Shown here piece by piece: positions 56,571 to 64,000 of a stretch of 64,000 nucleotides of DNA. The notes below the pieces were generated by a model. It was not told where the DNA came from. It saw only the letters and a list, made by a program, of their open reading frames with translations, and did no database searches. Every line of letters begins with the position of its first letter. Within the stretch, counting starts at the first letter, position 1. The stretch spans positions 62,001 to 126,000 of the forward strand of contig NZ_JAIERS010000007.1 of the NCBI RefSeq assembly GCF_019746665.1. Direction: 5' to 3'. This DNA is from Sphingomonas sp. GTDB taxonomy: Bacteria; Pseudomonadota; Alphaproteobacteria; Sphingomonadales; Sphingomonadaceae. The translations under genes were made by a program, and so were the position numbers.

Positions 56571-57578
56571 ATGTTCGCCGCCTTGAGACCGGCCCTGTTC
56601 GCGCTTGAACCCGAACGGGCACACCGCCTGACCATCAAAGCGCTCGCCGCCTGGGGTACGCTTGGCACTCCGGGCAAGGCGCCAACCCCCGACCCAAGCC
56701 TGGCGGTGACGCTCGCCGGCCTCAGCTTTCCCTCTCCGCTCGGCCTCGCCGCCGGGGTCGATAAGGATGCGGAGGCCATCGCGGGCTTCTTCGCGCTGGG
56801 CTTCGGCAGTGTCGAGGTGGGAACGCTCACCCCCCTGCCCCAGGCGGGCAATCCCCGCCCGCGCCTGTTCCGCCTGGTGGAGGACGAAGGCGTGATCAAC
56901 CGGATGGGGTTCAACAATGGCGGCCTGCCGGCGGCGCTGCGGCGCGTGCCGGGGCGACGGCGCGGCGTGCTTGGTATCAATGTCGGCGCGAACAAGAACA
57001 GCCCCGATCGCACCGCCGATTATGCGCGCGGCGTCGCGGCGGCGGTGCCCTATGCCGATTACATCACGATCAACATCAGCTCGCCCAACACGCCGGGCCT
57101 GCGCGATCTGCAATCGGGCAGCGCGCTCACCGAACTGCTCGCCGCCTGCGCCGAGGCGCGGGGGAGCACGCCGCTATTCCTGAAGATCGCCCCCGATCTC
57201 GACGCGCCTGGCATCGACCACGCGGTACGCGCGGCGATCGAGCACGGTGTCGCCGCACTGATCGTCGGCAACACCACGCTCAGCCGCCCGTCGCTCGCCG
57301 CGCCGGCGGCGAACGAGGCGGGCGGGCTTTCGGGCGCGCCACTCAAGGCGCTGGCGCGGCAAAAGCTGCTCGAAGCGCGCGCGGCGAGCGGCGGGCAGCT
57401 GCCGCTCATCGCGGTCGGCGGTATCGACAGCGCCGAGGAAGCCTATTGGCGCCTTTCCCATGGCGCGCGGCTCGTGCAGCTCTATTCGGCGCTGGTCTAT
57501 CGCGGACCGGGCCTTGCCCGGCGGATCAATCAGGCCTTGGCGGCGCTCTATGCGCGCGATGGCGCGCCGGGCGGCTGA
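56571..57578 (+). CDS. pyrD: Dihydroorotate dehydrogenase (quinone), class 2
   Basis: Oxidises dihydroorotate to orotate with FMN and the membrane quinone pool in pyrimidine synthesis. The 335 residues start with the membrane-associating helix FAALRPALFALEPERAHRLT. Motifs are GLAAGVDKDAEAIAGFFALG, VEVGTLTPLPQAGNPRPRLF, INRMGFNNGG, INISSPNTPGLRDLQ and LIAVGGIDSAEEAYW. I chose ATG 56571, where homologues begin. The first part of the upstream frame is not conserved. Divergent from the SUF operon. Confidence 0.96.
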   Translation: MFAALRPALFALEPERAHRLTIKALAAWGTLGTPGKAPTPDPSLAVTLAGLSFPSPLGLAAGVDKDAEAIAGFFALGFGSVEVGTLTPLPQAGNPRPRLFRLVEDEGVINRMGFNNGGLPAALRRVPGRRRGVLGINVGANKNSPDRTADYARGVAAAVPYADYITINISSPNTPGLRDLQSGSALTELLAACAEARGSTPLFLKIAPDLDAPGIDHAVRAAIEHGVAALIVGNTTLSRPSLAAPAANEAGGLSGAPLKALARQKLLEARAASGGQLPLIAVGGIDSAEEAYWRLSHGARLVQLYSALVYRGPGLARRINQALAALYARDGAPGG

Positions 57579-57629
57579 GTGCCGCTACGGCTTGCTCCTT
57601 TGCGGCAAAGCCCGCTAGGGTCCATGGCC

Positions 57630-59315
57630 ATGAAGGCTCAACTTCTTGCCGCGGCCGCGTTGCTGCTCAGCGCGCCCGCCTGTGCCCAGGGGCCGGCCCC
57701 GACTCCGTCGCGCGGCGTCGTTTCCGCCGCCCACCCGCTCGCCGCCGAGGCCGGTCGCGAAATCCTCCGGCAAGGTGGCAGCGCGGCGGACGCCGAGCTG
57801 GCGATGATGCTCGCGCTGACCGTGGTCGAGCCGCAATCGAGCGGGATCGGCGGCGGTGGCTTCTTCCTGTATCAGCCGGCCAAGGGCAAGCTGGTCTCGA
57901 TCGACGGGCGCGAAACCGCGCCCAAGGCGGCGACACCGCGCCGCTTCCTCGATGCGAGCGGCAAGCCGCTCGGTCGCTTCCAGGCGATCCCGGGCGGGCT
58001 GTCGGTTGGCGTACCGGGCAATATCGCGCTGATGGCGATGGCGCATAAGCGCTTCGGCAAGCTTCCCTGGCGCACGCTGTTCCAGCCGGCGATCAAACTG
58101 GCGGAAAATGGCTATCCGGTCAGCGCCCCGATGGCGCGCGGCATGGGGTATGTGAGCCAGGTCTGGAAGGAATTCCCGGCGATCAGCGCGCTGTACGCGC
58201 CCAGCGGCAAGCCGCTCGCCGCTGGCGAAATGGTGAAGAACCCCGCGCTCGCGCTCACCCTGCGCCGGATCGCCGCGATCGGTCCCGACGCCTTCTACAA
58301 GGGCGAGAACGCGCAGGCGATCGTCGCGACCGTCACCGGCGCCAAGCGCAACCCGGCGGACATGACGCTCGCCGATCTCGCCGGCTATCAGGCCAAGGAG
58401 CGCGCGCCGATCTGCGGCGCGTATCGTGGCTACAAGATTTGCGGCATGGGCCCGCCCTCTTCGGGCGCGATCACCGTGCTGCAAATCCTGGGGATGCTCG
58501 AACGCTTCGATCTGAAGGCGATGGGGCCGAACGATCCCAAGGCGTGGCACCTGATCGCCGAGGCGATGCAGCTCGCTTACGCCGATCGCGAGCTTTATCT
58601 GGGCGATCCCGATTTCGTGTCGATGCCGCTGAAAGGCCTGATCGACAAAAACTACCTTGCCCAGCGCTCGACGTTGATCGACCCCGCCAGGGCGCGCGGC
58701 AGCTATGAAGCGGGGACGCCGCCGGGCGCCGCACCGCGCAGCCCGGGCGTGTCGAGCGAAGTGAAAGGTACGACCCATTTCGTCGCGGTCGACCATGATG
58801 GCAATGTCGCGACGATGACCTCGACGGTCGAAGGCCCGTTCGGCAGTCAGCTCGTGACGGGCGGCTATGTGCTCAACAACGAACTCACCGACTTCACCTT
58901 CGCGCCCGAAAAGAACGGCGCGCCCGTCGCCAACCGGGTGGAAGGCGGCAAGCGGCCACTCTCGTCTATGTCGCCGACGATCGTTTATGACGCGGGCGGT
59001 AAGCCCGTGTTCACCGTCGGCGCGGCGGGCGGCAAGACGATCATCATGCAGGTGGCCAAGGCACTGATCGCGCATCTCGATTGGGGGATGAGCGCGCGGG
59101 ACTCGATCGCGCTCGGCCTCGTCTATTTCGGCGACAACGGCATCATTCTGGAGCGCGGCACGGTGCTGGAGCCGATGAAGCCCGCGCTCGAAGCGCTCGG
59201 CCACCGGGTGAACGTGGCCGAGCTGGGACTGAAGGCCAATGCCGCCGAGCTGACCACGACCGGCTGGGTCGGCGCCGCCGATCCGCGCAGCGTGGGCGAG
59301 GCGCTCGGCGAATAA
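57630..59315 (+). CDS. ggt: Gamma-glutamyltransferase
   Basis: A periplasmic N-terminal-nucleophile hydrolase that splits glutathione and gamma-glutamyl compounds. It has a signal peptide (MKAQLLAAAALLLSAPACAQ). The nucleophilic threonine is the first or second T of VKGTTHFVAVDHDGN, followed by ATMTSTVEGPFGSQ; substrate-binding PLSSMSPTIVYD and GAAGGKTII are seen. Autocleavage would give the usual two chains. I chose ATG 57630, nine bases from AGGG; ATG 57624 is only three away. About 561 residues. Confidence 0.94.
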   Translation: MKAQLLAAAALLLSAPACAQGPAPTPSRGVVSAAHPLAAEAGREILRQGGSAADAELAMMLALTVVEPQSSGIGGGGFFLYQPAKGKLVSIDGRETAPKAATPRRFLDASGKPLGRFQAIPGGLSVGVPGNIALMAMAHKRFGKLPWRTLFQPAIKLAENGYPVSAPMARGMGYVSQVWKEFPAISALYAPSGKPLAAGEMVKNPALALTLRRIAAIGPDAFYKGENAQAIVATVTGAKRNPADMTLADLAGYQAKERAPICGAYRGYKICGMGPPSSGAITVLQILGMLERFDLKAMGPNDPKAWHLIAEAMQLAYADRELYLGDPDFVSMPLKGLIDKNYLAQRSTLIDPARARGSYEAGTPPGAAPRSPGVSSEVKGTTHFVAVDHDGNVATMTSTVEGPFGSQLVTGGYVLNNELTDFTFAPEKNGAPVANRVEGGKRPLSSMSPTIVYDAGGKPVFTVGAAGGKTIIMQVAKALIAHLDWGMSARDSIALGLVYFGDNGIILERGTVLEPMKPALEALGHRVNVAELGLKANAAELTTTGWVGAADPRSVGEALGE

Positions 59316-59398
59316 TCCCGGCGCCGCGGCAACGATCGCGGCGTCCAAAACAACAAGGCAAAGTCGCTGGGGGGCGACGTTTCTTTTTTGGAGAGACG

Positions 59399-61192
59399 AT
59401 GCGAACGCTGGAACATTTTCCCAATCTCGTCAGCATGTTCTTCACCCGGGCACGCGAAGGCGGGGACCGGCCGTTTCTGTGGCACAAGGCCGGGGGGCGC
59501 TGGCAGTCGCAGAGCTGGGCAGAGGTGGCGCGACAGGTGGCGAGCCTCGCGCAAGGGCTGAAGAATGTCGGCATCGCACCCGGCGACCGAGTGATGCTGG
59601 TCGCCGAGAACCGGCCCGAGTGGTGCATCGCCGATCTCGCGATCATGGCGGCGGGGGCGGTGACGGTGCCCACCTACACCACCAATACCGAACGCGATCA
59701 CAGCCACATCATCGAGAATTCGGGCGCGCGCGCGGTTATCGTGTCGAACGCGAAGCTCGCCAAGACGCTGCTGCCGGCGGTGCTGCGCTCCTCGGCTTTG
59801 CGCACCGTGATCGGGATCGAGGATCTGCGGATCGGCCAATCGGGCGATGTCTCGTTCCACAGCTTCGGCAAGCTGATCACCGACCACCCGACCGATCCGG
59901 CGGCCGCCGAAGCCCAAGCGCAGCTGCTCACGCGCGATGATCTGGCGTGCATCATCTACACCAGCAGCACCGGCGGCGCGCCGCGCGGGGTGCGCCAGCA
60001 CCACGGCGCGATCCTGCACAATTGCTATGGCTGCACCGAGGTGATTTCGGAAGATTTCGGCTGGGAGGATGAAGTCTTTCTCTCCTTCCTGCCGCTCAGC
60101 CACGCCTATGAGCATAGCGCGGGACAGCATTTCCCCATCGCGCTGGGTGGGCAGATCTATTACGCCGAAGGCCTCGACAAGCTCGCCTCGAATATTGAGG
60201 AGACGCGGCCGACGATCATGGTCGTCGTGCCGCGCCTGTTCGAGGTGCTGCGCCAGCGCATCGTCAAGCAGATCGAAAAGCAGGGCAAGCTGCCCAACTG
60301 GCTGCTGGGGCAGGCGATGGCGGTGGGCACGCGCAAGGCAGCGGACAAGCGGGGCATCCTCGACATGCCGCTCGACCTGCTGCTCAGCCGGACGCTGCGC
60401 CCGCGCATCGCCCAGCGCTTTGGCGGACGGATCAAGGCGATGGTCTCGGGTGGCGCGCCGCTGAACCCGGAAATCGGCATCTTCTTCGATGCGCTCGGCA
60501 TCACTTTCCTGCAGGGCTATGGCCAGACCGAGGCGGCGCCCGTCATCTCGTGCAACCGCCCGAAAGTGGGGCTGAAGCACGACACGGTCGGCCCGCCGCT
60601 CGCCAACACCGAAGTCCGCATCGCCGAGGACGGCGAAATCCTGGTGCGCGGCGAGCTGGTGATGCACGGCTATTGGAACAATGAGGAAGAAACCGCGCGC
60701 GTCCTGAAGGATGGCTGGCTCCACACCGGCGACATCGGCGTGATCGACGCGAAGGGGCGGATCAAGATCACCGATCGCAAGAAGGATCTGATCATCAACG
60801 ACAAGGGCGACAATGTCGCCCCGCAGAAGGTGGAGGGGATGCTCACCCTTCAGAGCGAAATCCTGCAGGCGATGATCGCCGGGGACCGCAAGCCCTATAT
60901 GGTCGCGGTGCTAGTGCCCGATCCCGAATGGACACAGGAATTCTGCGCGAAGACCGGCGTCAACTGCAACTTCGCTAAGCTGACGGAGAACGCCGACTAT
61001 CGCGCCGCGCTTTCCGCCGCCGTTGAGCGCGTAAACAAGGATTTGTCGGTGATCGAGCGCGTCCGCCGCTTCATCATCGCCGATGAGCCGTTCACGATCG
61101 AGAATCAGCAGTTGACGCCGTCGCTGAAGATCAGGCGGCACGTGCTGAAACAGGTTTACGGCGCGCGGCTGGACGCGCTGTACAAGGGATAG
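59399..61192 (+). CDS. Long-chain acyl-CoA ligase / AMP-binding protein
   Basis: An ANL-superfamily ligase that activates a fatty acid as acyl-AMP and then acyl-CoA; 597 residues. The phosphate-binding motif reads IIYTSSTGGAPRGVRQHHG, with Ser replacing the usual Gly and Arg replacing Lys. The A5 motif GYGQTEAAP, YWNNEEETARVLKDGWLHTGD and the catalytic-lysine region LTPSLKIRRHVL are present. ATG 59399 has GGAGAG seven bases upstream. No fatty-acid cluster surrounds it. Confidence 0.92.
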   Translation: MRTLEHFPNLVSMFFTRAREGGDRPFLWHKAGGRWQSQSWAEVARQVASLAQGLKNVGIAPGDRVMLVAENRPEWCIADLAIMAAGAVTVPTYTTNTERDHSHIIENSGARAVIVSNAKLAKTLLPAVLRSSALRTVIGIEDLRIGQSGDVSFHSFGKLITDHPTDPAAAEAQAQLLTRDDLACIIYTSSTGGAPRGVRQHHGAILHNCYGCTEVISEDFGWEDEVFLSFLPLSHAYEHSAGQHFPIALGGQIYYAEGLDKLASNIEETRPTIMVVVPRLFEVLRQRIVKQIEKQGKLPNWLLGQAMAVGTRKAADKRGILDMPLDLLLSRTLRPRIAQRFGGRIKAMVSGGAPLNPEIGIFFDALGITFLQGYGQTEAAPVISCNRPKVGLKHDTVGPPLANTEVRIAEDGEILVRGELVMHGYWNNEEETARVLKDGWLHTGDIGVIDAKGRIKITDRKKDLIINDKGDNVAPQKVEGMLTLQSEILQAMIAGDRKPYMVAVLVPDPEWTQEFCAKTGVNCNFAKLTENADYRAALSAAVERVNKDLSVIERVRRFIIADEPFTIENQQLTPSLKIRRHVLKQVYGARLDALYKG

Positions 61193-61204
61193 GGCGCGCG
61201 GCAG

Positions 61205-61233
61205 GGGAAGGTCGCGACGCGGGCGCCCTTCCC
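61205..61233. terminator. Hairpin between convergent genes
   Basis: GGGAAGG (61205-61211) and CCTTCCC (61227-61233) form a perfect 7-bp stem exactly in the gap between the acyl-CoA ligase and the convergent NTF2-like gene. There is no T-run, so it may be a bidirectional but weak terminator. Confidence 0.4.
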
Positions 61234-61644
61234 TTACCCGCTATGGTCGGCGACGATCTTCCATCCGCGCTTCTCGCGGCGGAAGACGAGGCTGGTCGGG
61301 CCGCTTACCGTCCGGCCATCGGCATAGGTCAGCGTATAGCGCGCGATGAACAGCGCATGGGCTGGCCCCAGCGGGCGGTAATCGAGCGTCTTGAAGCTCA
61401 GCACGCCGCGCTTGGCGGCATCGGCGAAATCATATCTGGCGCGGTAGCGCGCGATCATCGCCGGCTTGCCGCGCACCAGGCCGTCGGCGGTGACGAAACT
61501 GGCCTCGGGCGCATCCGAATAGACGGCCATGAAGCGATCAACGTCGCCCGCGTTCCAGCCGGCGGCGCTGTCCGCCATCGCCGCTTCGATCGCCACCTGA
61601 TCGGGTGCCATCGCTACGGCCGCTGCCAACACCATCCACATCAC
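61234..61644 (-). CDS. NTF2-like (SnoaL/DUF4440) exported protein
   Basis: A 136-residue protein of the cone-shaped NTF2-like fold. ADSAAGWNAGDVDRFMAVYS near residue 24 and the later YTLTYADGRTVSGPTSLVFR are characteristic. The first 14 residues ([14 protein letters not shown]) look like a short signal peptide. NTF2-like proteins range from ketosteroid isomerases to binding proteins, and no catalytic Asp/His set is clear. ATG 61644 overlaps the EAL-gene stop as ATGA. Confidence 0.82.
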   Translation of the reverse strand: MMWMVLAAAVAMAPDQVAIEAAMADSAAGWNAGDVDRFMAVYSDAPEASFVTADGLVRGKPAMIARYRARYDFADAAKRGVLSFKTLDYRPLGPAHALFIARYTLTYADGRTVSGPTSLVFRREKRGWKIVADHSG

Positions 61645-63632
61645 TGCGCCTCCACCAGCCTGCTCAGCGCCCCGCCCTGAAGCGGCCCCGCGCAGAGAAA
61701 GCCCTGATAATATTGGCAGCCCTCACGCGCGAGCAGATCGAGCTGCTCGGGCGTCTCCACGCCTTCGGCGATCACCGCGAGGCCAAGCGAGCGCGCCATG
61801 TCGATCACCCCGCGCACCACGATCCGGTCGCGCGGGCTGCCGGCGATGTCTTGCGCCAGCTTCTTGTCGATCTTGAGATAATCGAGCGGCAGCGCCTTCA
61901 GATAGGCAAGGCTCGAATAGCCCGTGCCGAAATCGTCGATCGCGACGCGGCAGCCCGCTTGTCGCAGCGTGGCGAGCAAGGCGGCGGCGGCGCCCAGATC
62001 CTCGATCAAGCCGGTTTCGGTGATCTCCACGGTCAAGCGACTGCGCGGAAACCGGCTTTCGTCGACGCGGTCGAGGAAGATGTCGGCGAAGTTCGGCCGG
62101 CCGATATCGGCGGCGGTCAGGTTGATGGCGAGGCGCAACTGCGCGCAACGCCCCTGCCAGCGAGCGGCGGCGGCAAGTGCGGCGCGCTGGATATGATCGG
62201 AAAGCGCGATGCCGAGCTCGGCGCGTTGCGCGGCCGCGAACAACGGCTCGGCCCCGAGCGCGCCAAGCACGGGATGATCCCAGCGCGCGAGCGCCTCGAC
62301 CCCGGTGATCGCCCCGCTCGCCACCGCCACCTGAGGCTGGAAGCGAATCTCGATCTCGCATCGTTCCAGCGCGCGCCGCAGATCGAGCGCCAGCGTATCG
62401 AGCGCCGCCGGCGCCCCCCGCTGCGCGACATGCACCGTCAGGCTGTTAGAGCCGCGCGCGACCTCAAGCGCTTCGCCCGCCCGCGCGATCAACGTGCTGC
62501 CATCATCGCCGCCCTCGCTATCGGCAAGGCCGATACGGCAGCCGAGCACGACCATGGCGTTCCCCGCGACGAACGGTCGTGCCAACGCCTCGGCCACGCG
62601 CCCGGCGGCGGCCTCGATCCGCGCCATGCCGTCTTCGGCGGCGAGCAGAAAGTCCGAACCGCTCAGCCGCGCGACCACCGCGTCGCGCCCGACTGCTTCG
62701 GCGGCGGCCTCCTCGATCCTGCGCTGCGCCGCGCGCAGCACCGCGTCGCCCGCCTCGCGGCCATATGCGGCGTTGACCAGATCGAAGCGGCTGAGCGCGA
62801 TCAGCGCCACCTGCACCCGCGCGCCCTGCCCCAGCGCGCGATCGAGCCAGCGCCGGGCCGAGGCGGCGTCGCGCGCGCCCGACAAGGCGTCGCGCACCAG
62901 CGCGCCCGCATCGGTGGCGCCGGACAGCCGCTCGATCAGCGCCTCGGGCGCGCCGCTCGCGGGATCGGCCTGAAGATGCTGCACCACCCGCCCCAGCCCC
63001 GGCAGATCGTGCGCGAAGGCGGTCGGCCGCCCCTTGGCGCGCAGGCGGCGCAGCGCCGCGAGCGCGACCGCGCGATCGTCGGGCACCAGCAGGCGGAGTA
63101 GCGCGCGCGCCGACACCGCGGCAGGCACGCCGAGCAACCCGGCCAGGGCCGTGCTCATCCGCACCGCGCCGCCCTGCAATCGCCACCCGAGCACTTCGCC
63201 GGCGGCCCGCCCGGGATGGACGACGCGCTCGGCATGGCGCGCGGCGAAGCGCAGCGCCTGGACGAATTCGGCCTCGCTGTGCGGGCTCGACAGGAAATGC
63301 GTGGCGCCCGCCTCGAAAAAGGTCGTGATCGCGCCGACATCGCCGCGCGAGACCAGCACGAGCAGCGCCGCCGCGCGCTGCTGCACCGCCGCGCCGAGCG
63401 CCGCCGCCGCGCGCAGCCCCTCGCCCAGCGCGCCACGTGCGTCCACGACGGCTACCCGCGCGCCGCTCGCCGCGAAGCGATCCGCCGCGCCCTCCGCCCG
63501 GCGCGCGGCGATCACCTGCCAGCCCCCCCGCGCGGCGAGCGCGGCGATCTCGTCGCGCTGGCGGAACGACAGCACGAACAGCGGCGCGGGTTGCGGCTCG
63601 GTTTGGCTGGTGTCGGGCGCCGGCTGGCTCAT
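61641..63632 (-). CDS. EAL-domain c-di-GMP phosphodiesterase with degenerate GGDEF
   Basis: A 663-residue signalling protein. Residues about 18-130 resemble a response-regulator receiver domain but show only VAVVDARG and no acidic pocket. A PAS-like part follows. The GGDEF domain reads [12 protein letters not shown] near 324, so it cannot make c-di-GMP. The EAL domain is complete: [10 protein letters not shown] near 447, [23 protein letters not shown] near 560, and [13 protein letters not shown] phosphodiesterase role is well supported; the input signal is unknown. I chose ATG 63632. Confidence 0.9.
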   Translation of the reverse strand: MSQPAPDTSQTEPQPAPLFVLSFRQRDEIAALAARGGWQVIAARRAEGAADRFAASGARVAVVDARGALGEGLRAAAALGAAVQQRAAALLVLVSRGDVGAITTFFEAGATHFLSSPHSEAEFVQALRFAARHAERVVHPGRAAGEVLGWRLQGGAVRMSTALAGLLGVPAAVSARALLRLLVPDDRAVALAALRRLRAKGRPTAFAHDLPGLGRVVQHLQADPASGAPEALIERLSGATDAGALVRDALSGARDAASARRWLDRALGQGARVQVALIALSRFDLVNAAYGREAGDAVLRAAQRRIEEAAAEAVGRDAVVARLSGSDFLLAAEDGMARIEAAAGRVAEALARPFVAGNAMVVLGCRIGLADSEGGDDGSTLIARAGEALEVARGSNSLTVHVAQRGAPAALDTLALDLRRALERCEIEIRFQPQVAVASGAITGVEALARWDHPVLGALGAEPLFAAAQRAELGIALSDHIQRAALAAAARWQGRCAQLRLAINLTAADIGRPNFADIFLDRVDESRFPRSRLTVEITETGLIEDLGAAAALLATLRQAGCRVAIDDFGTGYSSLAYLKALPLDYLKIDKKLAQDIAGSPRDRIVVRGVIDMARSLGLAVIAEGVETPEQLDLLAREGCQYYQGFLCAGPLQGGALSRLVEAQ

Positions 63633-63720
63633 CGTACGCCAACCTAGCGGGAGTTCATCCTTTCGCCAACGGCATGGCCGCGACTTGCAGCGTCCGATAA
63701 CAGGGCTTAGCTCTGGCGCG

Positions 63721-64000
63721 ATGGCCGCCACCCCTCCCCCCGCCGCGCCGCTCACCGACGCGCATGGCCGCGCGATCCGCTATCTGCGGATTTCGGTGAC
63801 GGACCGCTGCGACCTGCGCTGCCGCTATTGCATGGCGGAGGAGATGCGCTTCCTGCCACGCTCGGCGCTGCTGAGCCTGGAGGAGATCGCGATCATCGCC
63901 GAACGCTTCATCGCGCGCGGTGTGCGCAAGATTCGCCTGTCGGGCGGCGAGCCGCTGGTGCGGCGCGATGTCGTGGAACTGGCGCATCGGCTGGGGCGGC
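63721..64000 (+). CDS. moaA: GTP 3',8-cyclase MoaA (3' truncated)
   Basis: A radical-SAM enzyme of molybdenum-cofactor synthesis, cut by the window edge after 93 residues. The 4Fe-4S motif is [18 protein letters not shown] near 31-48, with the SAM-binding GGEPLVRRD and [11 protein letters not shown]. It starts at ATG 63721. The gene presumably continues to about 330 residues outside the window. Confidence 0.95.
   Translation, partial: MAATPPPAAPLTDAHGRAIRYLRISVTDRCDLRCRYCMAEEMRFLPRSALLSLEEIAIIAERFIARGVRKIRLSGGEPLVRRDVVELAHRLGR

Overview
The window is chromosomal DNA from a high-GC alphaproteobacterium, most likely a sphingomonad (Sphingomonas or a close relative). This rests on the protein sequences, the arrangement nuoA-N followed by birA, coaX, RNase J and a DUF1467 gene, the Rrf2-sufBCDS cluster, large TonB-dependent receptors, and an F1-ATPase zeta-type inhibitor gene (DUF1476). 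Gene density is high. Junctions in the nuo and suf operons are often ATGA, GTGA or TGATG overlaps, and many genes start with GTG or TTG.

Layout: (1) 1-1038, the end of an unrecognised protein and a PaiB-like gene. (2) 1111-20296, minus strand: the complete 14-subunit NADH:quinone oxidoreductase (complex I) operon, then birA, coaX, RNase J and DUF1467. Four extra small genes sit inside it: a cupin between nuoD and nuoE, a 54-residue membrane protein between nuoE and nuoF, a 45-residue membrane protein between nuoF and nuoG, and a 124-residue protein of about 53% GC between nuoH and nuoI. (3) 20547-23155, a GNAT acetyltransferase and a BlaI/M56-peptidase pair with two operator-like dyads. (4) 23560-29282, a glycosyltransferase, DUF1476-bolA-grxD, a quinone oxidoreductase, and folE/pteridine-reductase-like SDR/folB. 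(5) 29515-35383, an intact TonB receptor with terminator, then glutathione-dependent formaldehyde detoxification (class III ADH, VOC protein, S-formylglutathione hydrolase) and two small DNA/chromatin-type proteins. (6) 35667-44053, plus strand: a TonB receptor broken by a one-base frameshift, a secreted beta-propeller/phosphoesterase, and a DUF1800/DUF1501 pair. (7) 44167-49694, tRNA-Leu(UAA), ihfB, rpsA, cmk, aroA, a FYDLN-acid protein and tRNA-Ala(GGC). (8) 49978-56379, the SUF Fe-S assembly operon with its Rrf2 regulator. (9) 56571-64000, pyrD, a gamma-glutamyltransferase, a long-chain acyl-CoA ligase, an NTF2-like protein, an EAL-domain protein and the start of moaA.

The operons connect in function: SUF builds the Fe-S clusters that complex I and MoaA need, and PyrD and complex I both feed the quinone pool. 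The most unusual observations are the small, low-GC, often export- or membrane-type ORFs fitted between core genes of essential operons through start/stop overlaps (nuoH/nuoI, nuoF/nuoG, sufB/sufC), and an 86-bp REP-like inverted repeat lying in frame inside sufC, adding about 36 residues to an otherwise highly conserved ATPase.
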